A DNA stretch of 64,000 bases from Schistosoma haematobium (GCF_000699445.3 NC_067195.1:68940591-69004590), one strand, 5' to 3'. Counted from the stretch's first letter, positions 46,434 through 58,640 are shown. Program-made: numbers and translations. The notes: generated by a model not told the origin, from the sequence alone.

Positions 46434-48010
46434 ATTACTTACAATATAACTGGTATACATACATTTGTATACAAATATAAAACTATCTGAATTACATTTT
46501 CCAACAATTTTTATTCTTGACAGTGACGCGTGGTTACATTTGAGCACAAAATGAAACAAACCATGTAACACTGGGTGAAAGCTTTTGGTGTAGTTCAGTC
46601 CAAAGAAACAGTTGATACTTACTTGATAATACTACTAGCTGGTAATCTTCAGATAATTTAGGTCTTTCTTTGAAAGTCGCTTTACTACATCCTCGACTAA
46701 TGGCTTCACTTGATAAGGAATGTCATTACGTGTTATCGTTTCAGTAGTCAATAATAGGATATCTGTAATCGTCTTTCTTAGCACAGGAACAATTATTTGA
46801 CAGAGATCTTTTAGTTTGCTGTTGTATATTTTCATGTAAATGGAATTGGGGTAGATATACTGTCACGCGAGGAAGCCTTAGGTGATAGTTATCAATCGAC
46901 TGAAATGAACTTCTGTTTTAGCATCAATCTTACATAATTCACAAGTTGTGGAGTGATATTTTAACTAAATGTCATACATATTACCATTTGAATAGTTTAA
47001 ACAATATATCTTATTCTCTATAAAATAGACTGAAATTATTAAAATCATCTTATATGAGAAATAAGCTGACAATATCATCAATGAAATGAGACCACAAACC
47101 TAGTTTTAATGATAATGTTATCGATTTATAATAACAGTGAAACTTCTATCATTAACCACTATTTCCGACAATTGCTTTATGCTATCACATGAAGTAAAGC
47201 AATATTATTAGCAACAATTTAAATTGTGAACCGAATGTGTATCCACAATCGATAATTAATGTAGCACCATCCGATATAGTATCTAAAAAGCCTATTTCAC
47301 AGAAACATATCAAAAAGAAATTTGTAATTCTTTGATATTTAGCATCAAAAAAATAGATGACAGTAGTCACTTTATTGCCTTGGTGAGTGTCAAGATCAGA
47401 ATTCAACCCTTAGTAGAGCTTAATAAATTTCCACACAAAGTAAAGACTTGTGTTAATTTGCTATCTTATTTAGCAAAGTGTAATCACGTAAGGTATATCG
47501 AGTGTTTGATCATCTTGAAGAATGTCTTTTCAATTACCAAATGTTTTATAAGTTCATCCAACAAACTTCTTTCCAGTGAATTAACATATTGTTTGAAATA
47601 AAACTACAATAAGCTATATCAGACTATAGATCTAGAATGTAATTCCAATTACCCGTAACAATATTTCTAAACGAATTGAATTAACTGAACGATAGATTTA
47701 GCTATAAAACACTAATGTTTTTGGAGATTTTATAACTTCAGTTTTTCATGGAAAATTAAATCCTTTTCTAAAAATATAATCTAGGCTTACTGATGAATAC
47801 ACATAAAATGAATCAAGCCAAATGATAGTTACCTTCCCAGTACTTCAATAAAGGATCCTTGAATATGCTAAATAAAACTTAATTGGTAGTAAGTTTGTTC
47901 TCAAAGCAAATATAAAACATTTTGAACAATCTGATCACACATATACTTGTTAAGAACATTCATATATAAAAATAAAAGGTCAACTAGACTAGAAACGGAG
48001 GGTAAAAGGA
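46431..48010. other. Anonymous DNA with unassigned open frames
   Basis: A minus frame at 46635-46835 and frames at 47185-47406 (minus) and 47332-47601 (plus) are open but show no domain. The first lies just upstream of a GTAAGT donor (minus, about 46617) that is in a different reading frame, so I do not call an exon. Confidence 0.4.
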
Positions 48011-48238
48011 AACAAGGATAATAAAGAAAATAATATGAAAACATTTTAAAACCTCATCGCTCTGGATAATAAGCTAACATTACCAGGGTAGGTTTAAGGT
48101 TTATTGAAGCTTTATACATACGAAAATTCAAAACCCCTTTGGTTTCACCTTAACTTTATTCTGGTAATATTAGCTTGTTACACAGAGTGATGAGGTTCCA
48201 AATTGTTTTCACATTATTTTCTTTTTTATCCTTGTTTT
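48011..48238. mobile_element. Second fold-back element
   Basis: The left arm AACAAGGATAATAAAGAAAA, then ACCTCATCGCTCTGG and AAGCTAACATTACCAG is mirrored by CTGGTAATATTAGCTTGTTA, CAGAGTGATGAGGTTCC and CTTTTTTATCCTTGTTTT. Arms are about 95-100 bases with a short centre near 48125. It has no coding capacity and its ends differ from those of the 34 kb fold-back. Confidence 0.72.
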
Positions 48239-48988
48239 GAAATTTCGAAATTCTTGACAAATATATGTAAGTCACTAATCACAACAGTCCTTGTTTTTTA
48301 AGTATTTATTTTCAAATCATCCTACATAAATGATCCTGCATCCGCTCCATGAATAATTTCCATTTAATAGTTTAACAGTTTGAAAGCTCATCATCATGAG
48401 TAATCATTTATAAAATCATTTAAAGTCATAAACACTTAACAAAGAGACCATCTAGTTTTGAGCTACGATAACATACAGTGAATCGAATCGTGGATACTTC
48501 CATCAATGATACTATTATATTCTATCACTATTCCTTTGAATCCATTTCCAAGAACCAAGATTATAAAATATGATGTTAAGTCAGAATGCTATTTACTCTT
48601 CTCAATGAAAAAACAATTATCTGAGATCAGAAAAAGTAATAATTTAGATAGTTATGTGAAAATACGATCATACAGTTAATTGTTCTAAAATATGAAGACC
48701 ATATTATGAGACGTTGAATTATGGAAGAGATCAGTGAGCCAAAAATCACTCATTTCTAAATATTTTGATCTGAACCTAGATGATGTTTATAAGGTTTTCA
48801 AGTTTTATAGTAATTGTCCATTCATTTTTCCGCAAATATTTTACCGATTCGAAAATGCTGAGGGAAGTGTTTATGTGAATAATCGGCTGATGTAAACTAA
48901 TTATTATTTAAGCCTAAAAGTGTGTTGTAGAAATTCACTTGGTATTGTTTACGTGTATCTTCCTATGGAAAGATACCATTGCATAAGC
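48239..48988. other. Anonymous DNA
   Basis: Nothing recognised. Confidence 0.5.
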
Positions 48989-49175
48989 AGGTGTCTATCA
49001 GGACTCAGTAGCTAAATGGATAACGCGATGGCATTTGAAGTGAACGGCAATGGGTTCGAGTTCCGGAGTGAACATCAACTCTGGGATGCAGGCACATCCA
49101 GCTGACGAGTTCGAAAAGGGACGAAACGCTCGTCCTGGATTGTACTGCTAGTCATCATCCATCTTTGCCTATAAA
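48989..49175 (+). mobile_element. Sm-alpha unit, complete head and ribozyme
   Basis: CAGGACTCAGTAGCTAAATG and GGATAACGCGATGG form the tRNA-like A-box part, GGGTTCGAGTTCC the B box, and the ribozyme and CATCCATCTTTGCC tail follow. It is the most complete single Sm-alpha head in the window. Confidence 0.92.
49096..49141 (+). ncRNA. Sm-alpha hammerhead ribozyme
   Basis: Stem I CCAG (49098-49101) with CTGG (49135-49138), core CTGACGA (49102-49108), stem II GTTC (49109-49112) with GGAC (49119-49122) including one G-U pair, loop GAAAAG, GAA, stem III ACG/CGT, cleavage triplet GTC (49132-49134). Motif complete. Confidence 0.9.
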
Positions 49176-49732
49176 TATATTGTAGAAAGTTTTGATATTT
49201 TGCTTAACTTATGGCTGATTCACAACATATTCATTTTCTTCAGCGTGACTTCGACCATGTGATTAGAATGTGCACTTCCTACAAAAATTTAGACATACAA
49301 CCCGTTTCGTGTAGACAGTTTTAAGGTTTTGTAATAGTTTGTAATGAATTAGAAATAACACTACGGTTAGTCAAAGACATAAGACAACCAATTATGTTCA
49401 CGTCTAGTGATATGTTTTAACAAAGCTATTTGAAATTCTTTTAAATATTCATTCTGTTAGCGAAAAGACTAAATTTCGGACGACAAACATAAAACTTGAG
49501 AGATTTCATAGATGATTGTTAATGTCAGTGGATAGTTTGTTTTACAAATAACTTGATTTTAAACTGTGTAAATGTTAAAATATCTAATCACTATTATATT
49601 ATCCATATGTGATATCAAATATTAAGTAAACTACATATTCTAACATCATTTTATAATATTTTCATGTTTAGAAGATACATTTCCTAAAATTACAAAACAT
49701 TTCCAAAATGCAAAAAAACAGAACTTTTGATT
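49176..49732. other. Anonymous DNA
   Basis: Nothing recognised. Confidence 0.5.
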
Positions 49733-49889
49733 TTGATTGAGATCATGAATCGATTAATGTTAGACCGTCACTAAAAACTTGAATGGACTGGACGGGCGTT
49801 TCTTCCTAGTACTGGACTCCTCAGTAGTAGGCACCCACGATCCCGATCTTGGTATTCGAACCCAGAACTTTAGGTCTCGTGAGCCAACG
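49733..49889 (-). mobile_element. tRNA-like SINE (copy 14), truncated
   Basis: Minus-strand copy from the 3' end to the tRNA-like segment, cut at 49889 where a non-LTR fragment begins. Hammerhead core still readable as CTGAGGA, but GAAA reads GAAGAAA and stem II is disturbed. Confidence 0.78.
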
Positions 49890-50285
49890 CTAAGCCTACT
49901 AAAATCATCATCAAGAAAGTTCAAGTATTTATAATAACTGTCTACGCAAGATACTCAACATCCATCGGCCAGATACCATCAGCAACAGCCTTCTGTGGGA
50001 GAGAACAAACCAGCTTCCAGTTGAAGAAGAAATTAGGAAAAGACGATGGAAATGGATAGGAAATACATTACGCAAATCATCAAACTGCATCACGAGACAA
50101 CTCTTAACTTGTGATCCTGAATGGAAGCGGAGAAGAGGAAGCCCAAACAACACATTACGTCGAGAAATAGAAGCAAATATGAAAAGGATGAATAACAACT
50201 GGAAAGCACCGAAAAGGATTGCCCAAAACAGGGTGGAGAGTGCTGGTTGGCGGTCTATGTTCCCCCACCAGGAATAACAGGCAAA
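49890..50285 (+). mobile_element. Non-LTR retrotransposon 3' end
   Basis: Encodes [12 protein letters not shown], then [60 protein letters not shown] and ends in GGAATAACAGGC. It is 5'-truncated inside the C-terminal domain and has no microsatellite tail left. Confidence 0.85.
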
Positions 50286-51152
50286 TCTATTTTCTTTTAT
50301 CAATGAATAAAAAAGAGAAACGAACATCGTCATCTGAATTATGCGCCTTTTTATCGTTAAGTTTACTATCCCATGTTGTTTTTTCAAATAAAATGGTATG
50401 ATAAATTATTTAGTTCAGTTTTACTAGTTTTATATTGTTTGTGAATTAATGTAGAAAATGCACAATTTGAATTTTTTGTTACTGTTTTGGGAAAGTTTTA
50501 TTCAATTATTCTTATTCTACTGATTCCAACACAAAGGTTTTACAGTCGCTTAGATTCATTAACATAAAAGATAATATTGTCCAATTCAATATTTTACAAT
50601 GAATTATATATATAACTTACACGAATACAAACCTTGTTGTCATAGTTTCGATAAATTTCCCGATGCTTTTAAATAATTCATTCCTTTAGAGATTGATGTC
50701 GCTGCAAAAAAAAGCCAAAAAAAGAAAAAGAACAAAAGACTGTAATAAATTAAATGAAAATCAATGCAGATAATCTTGATAGGTTAGCGATGCCAAAAAT
50801 ACTGGTTATGGAGGTCGAGGTAATTTAAAATTTTCAAGGGGAATTCTGTAACTTGTTGCTTTATTTTGACAATATTGTCTGCGTTACAACCTTTTCAGCG
50901 TATAAACATGTTGAATTATATATTTTTTAGCCCAGTTCTTCTTCTTATAGTTTTTAGTTTCATTTTAAACATTTATCTCATTTTTATCAACGAAAGTATG
51001 TTAAACCTTTGTATATAATCGTATTGCCCTTTATAATCTTGGACTATTTTCAGCGGTTGAGACGACGTAAAATAGAATGAGGGTAGTTTATTTCACAAAT
51101 TTTGTTATTCTTGCTCTATTTATGTTTGTTGATGGGATTAAGTCGTAATAAA
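50286..51152. other. Anonymous DNA
   Basis: Nothing recognised. Confidence 0.5.
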
Positions 51153-51428
51153 CGTTTGTTGGTGAGACTATAATTTATGGATGCGCTAACAGAATTCAAG
51201 ATAACAACTCTTGGATTTCGGCACGAAAGGCATTCATCCATATGGTTAAATAGAATTTTGGTATAATAGGTAATATAAGTTCGTGATGAGAACTTTAATA
51301 CGAATTCTTAACCCTAACGTCTAACTCAAAACCCGTATTCCTAATTCTTGACACTTGTTTATAACTCTGTTTTAGCCCTAACAAGTAGCTTAATTTTCCC
51401 AAGGTCATTGACAAATTATAGTCTCACT
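51153..51428. mobile_element. Merlin-related MITE
   Basis: The termini GGTGAGACTATAATTTATGG and AAATTATAGTCTCAC are inverted and resemble the Merlin ends at 40682 and 41456. Internal sequence (GGCATTCATCCATATGGTTA and AAGTTCGTGATGAGAAC) aligns with 40900-40965 inside that Merlin. Flanking CGTTTGTT and CGTTTGAT suggest an 8-bp duplication with one mismatch. It has no transposase. Confidence 0.78.
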
Positions 51429-51462
51429 CGTTTGATTGAAATATATCTTATATATCATCAGA

Positions 51463-51617
51463 ATCCCGAACCAATCAAAATTAGACAATTATCAAAAACC
51501 TGAAAGGATTAAAATAAAAAACAGTGAACATCCCGAATTCAGCAGATGAGAATCCAGCCGAGGATCTTCGTTCTCGCGAGCTGATGCTTAACCTCTGGAT
51601 CAATGAGCCAGGTCTCA
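51463..51617 (-). mobile_element. tRNA-like SINE (copy 15), old
   Basis: Minus copy with the tRNA-like part still readable (GAGGTTAAGCATCAGCTCGC in minus reading) and the hammerhead region nearly lost. Confidence 0.6.
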
Positions 51618-52496
51618 AAAGTGTTCATAAATAAATGAATCTTTCAGAATAATTTTCAAAAATAATAGACTTCCTTAATAATAATCATAATCATAATCAA
51701 TGACCAGATATTTATCTGTCCATTCCAATAGTGGCTTGAAAATTTAACTTTATTATCAGTCTATATTGTATATTATACGGCGCAAACTATGTAGTTTTCA
51801 ACAACAACATCAAAAAAAATTGTGAATAGAATGAAGGAAAAACAAAGATAATTTATCCCGTAATGTGTGACATTGAAATTATTAAACGTTAAATAAAACA
51901 CATTTAAATAAATATATATTCGTCACATTATTCCTCTTTTATTCTTTTTTTCTACATTTTTTCCTCTATTTTCACTGGTTTACATACTGATTTATTCAGT
52001 AGCTTAACTGTTTATGAGTTTACTTCATACGAGTTTGTATGTTGATGTATAGTTGTGTGGATTTGTCTCATGTCTATTCAGTTATTCATTTCCTCTCTCC
52101 ATCTATTTCGCTCTCGCTCTCTCTCCCTTGCTCACTCACTCGCTCACTCGCTCTCTCACTCTCTTTCTCTTTCGGTTTCAATTATTTTAACGGTCAAATA
52201 AAATAGATTGGGAATTGACTAAAATAAGACCGTTCTGTATTTTTTTTTCTTTTTAAATTCCTGATTAATTAAACTGTCAGTTACATATGGTTAAGTATGT
52301 AAAAAAATAGAAATGTAAATGATGAATTAAAAAAGAATTATTTAGTCATTGGTTTATTTATTTATTTACTTCAAATTTCTAGTAAAATTTGATTATGTAT
52401 GATTAAATAATGAAATCTTGAAAGACCTATATCTTCAGACTGTATTGGTTTTTGTTTATCTAGACGATGATAGTCAATAGTTTAATTCAATAAACC
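51618..52496. other. Anonymous DNA with CT-rich run
   Basis: A (CTCT/CTCA)-rich tract spans 52095-52170. No gene. Confidence 0.55.
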
Positions 52497-52590
52497 ATGC
52501 AATAGGACGAAATGGCTATCCAGTGGTTCCAGGTTTCCAACGGTGGTCTAACAATAATCGGTTCATGATCTCAATCAAAAACTTAATTAA
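52497..52590 (+). mobile_element. tRNA-like SINE 3' fragment (copy 16)
   Basis: Starts within hammerhead stem II (AATAGGACGAAATGGC) and ends with the CAATAATCGGTTCATGATC subfamily 3' end. Confidence 0.72.
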
Positions 52591-52683
52591 TTCATTTTGT
52601 ATTATTTGTTTTGAACTTTCTATTGATGTTTTAAGTTGTAATTGATCAATCATTTATTGGTATATGTGTATTCTGTACCGATC

Positions 52684-52772
52684 GCCTTGAGATGTAGATA
52701 TATCCAGTTGATGAGTTTCAATTAGGACAGGATGCACATTGTAGATTCCATTCATTTTTGTTCATAAGTAAA
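52684..52772 (+). mobile_element. Sm-alpha fragment, decayed ribozyme
   Basis: GAGATGTAGATATATCCAGT, then TGATGAG (core TTGATGA) and TAGATTCCATTCATTTTTG. GAAA is replaced by AGGA, so the ribozyme is dead. Confidence 0.65.
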
Positions 52773-52872
52773 AGTGTTCTATGATTTGTCATAACTGATG
52801 TATTAATATCCAATCAACTTAAATATATTCACTCTATCGTGGTCTGTCTTTTCAGTATTTGAGACGCTGTAT

Positions 52873-53262
52873 GTTACTTACTTACGCCTGTTACTCCCAG
52901 TGGAGCATAGGTCGTCGACCAGCATTCTCCAACTCACTCTGTCCTAGGCCTACCTTTCTAGTTCTATCCAATTTTTGTTCAGTCTTCTCATGTCTGTCTC
53001 CGTTTCTCGACGGAACGTATACTTTGGTCTTCCTCTCCTCATTTAGCCTTGGGGACTCCATGTGACGGCTTGCCTTGTGACACAGTTGGGTGCTTTCCTC
53101 AGTGTGTGTCCTATCCACTTCCAGAGCTTCTTCTTGATTTCTTCCTCTGCTGGGATGTGGTTTGTTCTCTCCCATAGTAAGTTGTTGCCGATGGTGTCTG
53201 GCCAATGGGTCTGATGTATTTTGCGTAGGCAACTGTTAATAAACACTTGTATCTTCTGGATG
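52873..53262 (-). mobile_element. Non-LTR retrotransposon 3' end (subfamily NCVTRQAV)
   Basis: On the minus strand: [60 protein letters not shown] and a tail ending in (GTAA)n at 52873-52887. It is the closest relative of 21391-21670. Confidence 0.87.
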
Positions 53263-53269
53263 ATGACAC

Positions 53270-54482
53270 TATATGTATATACATTTAAATGATGCTTGAT
53301 GAAAAATTTAGTTTGTAATACTTTTGATTGGTGATATCGCGATTACAGTTGTATTTACATTTTAATTATGCAACTATTACCCAGTGATCTTAAATACTTT
53401 TAATGAATAAACTAATTTCATTAAGCAATATGTACAAGATAAAGAAAGAAAAAGCTTTCTCATCATGAAACGTTCAATATGGTTCTCAATGAAAGACTAA
53501 TGATTACATAATTTGCACAATGTTAAATAAAATTATATCATAATCTTAAACATTATTCAGTAATAAATTATACAGTACCTCAGATTTCTTATGAAGTGTA
53601 ACAGAACAACAGACATCTTTCTAACACAAGTTCAATAATAAGTCGATTGACAAGATATTAAATACGCAAACTTGTTGATGATAATACATTTCCATCAAAA
53701 CGATTTCATATGACAACAATAGAAAATAAAAAGATTTTGGTAAACCATAATTAGTTTGTACTTAAAAGCGAACTGAATATTTAAAGCTGTAAAAATGGTT
53801 TCCAAAGTCATATACACAAAGTCCATTTCTAGTAAACTCCATCATATCTAAATCTTTATATCTCTCTTGCTCTTCATAAATATTATTCAAATCGCCTTCC
53901 GCTGAATTCTAAAATGCCAACCATAGTTAACTCTCTATCATGAAGTCAATGACAACTTTTACTGTGATTATGTCAATTTTAATGATTAGCGCCCATTTGT
54001 TTATATAATTCAGCTTGATATGACTATCTTTAAATCAATATAAATAACTCATAAGAAGACAAATTCTAATTGGTTAGATGAAATATCAATGAATCGCTAT
54101 ATAGAATATATAATTAATATAATCAAATAAACTAGTTATCTTCAGGAAAAGCAAACAGTTATAACATCATATTCCTATAAACTGATTTCATGTGTTTAAA
54201 TTATTATCTTTAAGAAATACATCTTAATTATGTTATAATGAAAAAAGTGCCAATCAAACAAAGTCACAAACGGATAAGTCATCTATCTCTTTTTTCAGAA
54301 TAAGAATTCATTTATGAATGTAGATATTTAATAAGTAAACACTGATAGATCTCAATATTATAGAAGTCTGTTATGATGTACATGAATATATATAAGCTTT
54401 TTTTTATTTATTGTAGGGTAGTAAATACAAAAAGATTCCTAGAAATTGCAAGGTTATACCGTCAATAAAAACAGCTGAATTT
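53270..54482. other. Anonymous A+T-rich DNA
   Basis: Nothing recognised. Confidence 0.5.
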
Positions 54483-55505
54483 AATCCAGAAAAGATTGTC
54501 AACATTATCCGGATTTCATATGACGGACTACAGTGCAAGGTCGTGCATTGAGGACAGCTGACATATGCATTCCAAGTAAGGACCGGAGTCACACAAGGCT
54601 ATCTCTCCCTTCGTTTTTCTTCTGGTGGTCGACTGGATTATGAAGACCTCGACATCTGAGGGAAAACGCGGAATACAATGTACAGCTCAGAATCAATTAG
54701 ACGATCTGGACTTCGCAGATGACCTAGCCCTCCTATCGCATACACACGAACAGATGCAGATAAAGACAGCCAGTGTAGCAGCAGTTTCTGCATCAGTAGG
54801 CCTCAACATACACAAGGGGAAAACCAAGGTCCTCAAATTCAAAACGCAGAACAGCAATCCAGTCACTCTTGATGGCGAAACTCTGGAAGAGGCAGATCCT
54901 TCACATATCTGGGAAGCATCATCGATGAACAAGGAGGTTCAGATGCAGACGTAAAGGCGAGGATTGGCAAAGCAAGGACCGCATTCCTATAGTTGAAGAA
55001 CATATGGAACTCAAAACAACTTTCAACCAATATCAAAGTCAGAATCTTCAATACGAACGTCAAGGCAGTTCTACTGTATGGAGCTGAAACTTGGAGAACT
55101 ACAACAATCACCATCAAGAAGAGACAAGTATTTATAAGTGGTTGTCTACGCAAGATACTCAACATCCATTGGCCGGATACCATCATCAACAGCCTTCTGT
55201 GGGAGAGAACAAACCAGCTTCCAGCTGAAGAAGAAATTAGGAAAAGACGATGGAAACGGATAGGACATACACTACACAAATCGTCAAACTGCATCTCGAG
55301 ACAAGCCCTAACTTGGAATCCTGAAGGGAAACGGAAAAGAGGAAGGCCGAAGAACACGTTACTTTTGGAAATAGAAGCAGATATGAGAAAGATGTATAAG
55401 AACTGGAAGGAGCTGTAAAGAATTGCCCAGGACAGGGTTGGGTGGAGGATGCTGGTGAGCGTTTTATGCTCCTTCACGAGGAGTAACAGGCGTAAGTAAG
55501 TAAGA
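54483..55505 (+). pseudogene. Non-LTR retrotransposon RT C-terminal two-thirds, frameshifted
   Basis: Starts at KIVNIIRISYDGLQCKVVH, passes QLDDLDFADDLALLSHTHEQ (catalytic FADD), KTASVAAVSASVGL, VTLDGETLEEA, a frameshift near 54900 and a TAG near 54992 in place of a glutamine codon. It then continues as [35 protein letters not shown] and [20 protein letters not shown], ending in GGCGTAAGTAAGTAAG. This is the longest copy of its group. The element would encode a polymerase for target-primed reverse transcription; this copy is inactive. The clade is RTE- or CR1-like; I cannot decide from the C-terminus alone. Confidence 0.88.
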
Positions 55506-55964
55506 ATTTAATCAACAGTAATTAATTCCTTCACAATGAATTTTTAGACAATAGAGTATGATCAAACATAAAGATGTATGATAAACTATAAATTATGAAT
55601 TCTTATTAAGTATTATTTTATCCTGAAATACTGCATTTTATAAGTGGTTCAAGATGTAGATCATTCTACTTATAATGAAATCAAATAGGTAGGCAAATAA
55701 GTGAGATAAATTTTGAAGTGTTCTCAAGAGTATAAGTATATGTCTAGATTTCATATTTACAAATGAAACATTAAAGCAATTAGAAGGGTAAAAATATAAA
55801 ATGTGTATTTCAAAATTATCCTACCATTTGGTTCAGATGGTATAAACATTTACAATTTATGTTTGAAATAAGATGGTTGTAACTGGGTCGATGTTTATTT
55901 AAACTTGATGAATAAAACATCTTTTAGGGTTACCTTTAATGTATAAATTATGATTGAACTTTGT
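55506..55964. other. Anonymous DNA
   Basis: Nothing recognised. Confidence 0.5.
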
Positions 55965-56385
55965 AATTTCATAATCTCAGTCAAAAACTTAATAAACTCC
56001 ATAACCCCTAAACTGATAATTACCATGTGCTTACTAGTGACTAGCTTTGTGAGGGAATTCTAGGAGTTTTAATAAGAAGCCATGACCAGTAGAGCTAATC
56101 CGCGTCGGGCAGAGACAGGTATCTACCTCAGTAAAATGGAAGATGGTCGCGCAATTTCGTGGATTGATTGATGTTAGACACTAACACCATTGGATGCCGG
56201 CTCAGTGGTCCAGTTGGTTAAGCCTTCGCGCGCGAGACGGAAGGCCCTGGGTTCGAACCCCGCGAGCGGGATGGGGGGTGCGCACTGCTGAGGAGTCCCA
56301 CAATAGAACGAAACGGCTGTCCAGTGCCTCCAGGTTTTCAATGGTGGTCTAACATCAATCGGTCCCTGATCTTAAACAAAACGTT
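55965..56385 (+). mobile_element. tRNA-like SINE (copy 17), complete
   Basis: Same subfamily as copies at 3.1-3.8 kb. It begins at CATAATCTCAGTCAAAAAC, the sequence that normally ends the element, then leader, A-box-like GTGGTCCAGTTGGTTAAGCC, B box GGTTCGAACCCC, hammerhead and CTAACATCAATCGGT end. Confidence 0.9.
56283..56326 (+). ncRNA. Hammerhead ribozyme motif in SINE copy 17
   Basis: Stem I CACTG (56283-56287) with CAGTG (56322-56326), core CTGAGGA (56288-56294), GAA (56310-56312), stem III ACGG/CTGT, cleavage triplet GTC (56319-56321). Stem II GTCC/GAAC has one mismatch. Confidence 0.7.
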
Positions 56386-57064
56386 CCATTTACATTGATG
56401 AGATTTATATTTATGAAAACGATATCTTACACTGGAAGCTTAGAGTATGTTTTCCTAAAGGTAAATTACAGATTTAAAATAAGTAATCGAAGCTTTTCAC
56501 TTTTTCGAAGAAATTTTCAAAGTACTTCATACTACATACTCCATACTACATATATGAGCTAATCCAAACAGTATTAATAGGAGAGATGGAATACAACTAG
56601 CTGTTTCATGGCAACTAATAATTATTAAGTAAACCTGAACTCCTTATTCCATTCTATCTATATCACATTAACTAATTAACAGATAATACATTCAACGGTT
56701 CAAATGAGTTATTTTATCTGAATATGTTAAACAATTGACTGGAACATTAAAAATAACACAAACGTTCAATTACAAATACATTCTTCATATTTAAGTTCAT
56801 TCTTTTATCTTGTTTATTTATCTTCATTTAATGCATTCTGTGACACTTCTGATTCATATCTTATATAAAAATTATCGATTTTTCTTAATATTCACTAACC
56901 GAAGACAATATATAATGAATGAAATTTCTTCTTATCACTTACGTATACACACAATCTGTTATCTTAACACTTTTCATTTTACACCACAATATCTTTTGCA
57001 CACTAATGTAAATACCTACTTTAAACATTGTTAACGTTGATTGGACGACTTATTCAGTATACAG
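56386..57064. other. Anonymous DNA
   Basis: Nothing recognised. Confidence 0.5.
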
Positions 57065-57290
57065 TAAACCGGAGAACCATGTACCGATCTATATTCGATA
57101 ATTTTGATATTTGATTATATTTTCTTTGAAAAAACAGACCAAATTGCCAGACGAAACGTTGGATTTACTTCAAATTCTTTCGCTGAGACTTTATAAATAC
57201 ATTCCTCCTCTTCGATGTCTCACGTCAACTCGGCGCCCAAATACTATGAAACGATCCAACCAAATTTAGACGAAAGTTCCTATTTATACT
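57065..57290 (+). repeat. Repeat family R57, reference copy
   Basis: Contains GGAGAACCATGTACCGATCT, GACGAAACGTTGGATTTAC and GTCAACTCGGCGCCCAAATA. Diverged copies lie at 12205 (plus), 14030 (minus) and 43620 (minus). Confidence 0.68.
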
Positions 57291-57371
57291 TCATTTGATG
57301 TAAGTTCAAACAATCCAAACAACAACAACAAATAATAAACTTTCAAGTTCTACTGATTTTGAATGAAAGTA

Positions 57372-57560
57372 GTCATAAGCAAAGATGGATAGTGGCTAGC
57401 AGTTTAATCCTGCATGTACCTGCATCCAACAGTTTATGTTCACTCCGGGACTTGAAACCAGTGCCGTTCGCTTCAAACTCCATTGCGTTATCCACTTAGC
57501 TACTGAGTCCTGATAGCCACCTGCTTGTGCAGCGGAGTGAAGCTTGAATTCACTTGGTGT
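57372..57560 (-). mobile_element. Sm-alpha unit lacking its ribozyme
   Basis: Minus-strand head and tail are present, but between GCAGGTACAT and GCAGGATTAAACTGC the ribozyme is missing: everything from stem I through the cleavage site has been deleted. Confidence 0.82.
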
Positions 57561-57765
57561 TGTGCAGGCACATCCAGAACGAAACGCGCATCCTGGATTC
57601 CACTGCTAACCACTGTCCATCTTTGCTTAAAAAGCTTGTGACTTAAGACTGTATCGAGGCAATCCGCACAGGATGAACATTTGCCAAAATGAGACTGATC
57701 AATTGCAGTCATAAATAACAATAGGAAGATACAAGTAAAACAACACCAAATGAATTTAAAAGTAG
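57561..57765 (+). mobile_element. Sm-alpha 3' part with core deletion, inverted partner
   Basis: GCAGGCACATCCAG is joined directly to AACGAAACGCGCATCC, so CTGANGA and most of stem II are missing. The normal 3' flank follows. With the preceding minus unit it forms another inverted pair. Confidence 0.82.
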
Positions 57766-58344
57766 TCATATTTGCAAAACATAATGATGAAATAAAATAC
57801 AACTGAAAAGTGATTTATTAAAGTCTCAACTATTCTGTACTGGTTTACGTCATCGTTTCCAACTAAATAGGTAGATATACTTATCAGATACTTATCACAT
57901 TTAAAATTCCTATTGCTTATATTAGAATAGTATGTACAAGTGAATAATACTGTTTTCAATTAGATCTTCATTACGTTTTACTGTAATCTATAGTAATATT
58001 TCTATTCATATATACAAAAAATATTTTACCAATGAAGTTTGTAAGTTAACATTAACAATACAAATAGATTACATGACTAAATGTAATCAGCAGAAACTAT
58101 AAATTTTTTTAAAAAATGCTCCAAAAGTAAATATAATACTTAAAGTAACTTTACTTTAAACATGTAACTTAAGAATAACTGAAAATACTACTCTAATCCA
58201 CTGTGTTTTAGAACGCTATGAACTGGTTCATTAATTTAATATAAAATTCATTGAAACAAAATTTACACTGTCATGGCAACTGATAAAATTATATTAAACT
58301 TAATCATTTATTAATTAAATAAAAAGAAAATGAATTTTATTTTA
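57766..58344. other. Anonymous A+T-rich DNA
   Basis: Nothing recognised. Confidence 0.5.
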
Positions 58345-58640
58345 ATAATTGAATTCATGAAACGATTTAAGCATTACCTTTATTGAAAACCTGGAAACAC
58401 TGGATGACCGTTTCGTCCTAGCATAGGACCCCTCAGCAATGTGTATTTAAGATCCAGCACACAGAACTTTAACCCAAGACCTTCGTTCTCACGCACGAAC
58501 GCTTAATCTCCAGAGCATTGGACTGTTTATGTCTGAATTCGATCAATCCCTTCATCCATTGTCTGAAGTGAATAACTGCCTCCACTTGACATTCATTAAG
58601 CTCTACTGGTCATGGCTTCTCACTAGAACTCTAGGAAATC
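58345..58640 (-). mobile_element. tRNA-like SINE (copy 18a)
   Basis: Minus-strand copy with 3' end, hammerhead relic (CTGAGGG core), tRNA-like part and leader. It meets a plus-oriented fragment at 58641. Confidence 0.78.

Noticed and set aside
46635..46835. Host exon on the minus strand
   Set aside because: The frame is open but ends 13 bases before the only good donor, and the acceptor side is weak; no domain is visible.
47185..47601. Opposing open frames at 47.2-47.6 kb as genes
   Set aside because: No motif, no splice sites of quality, and each is antisense to the other over part of its length.
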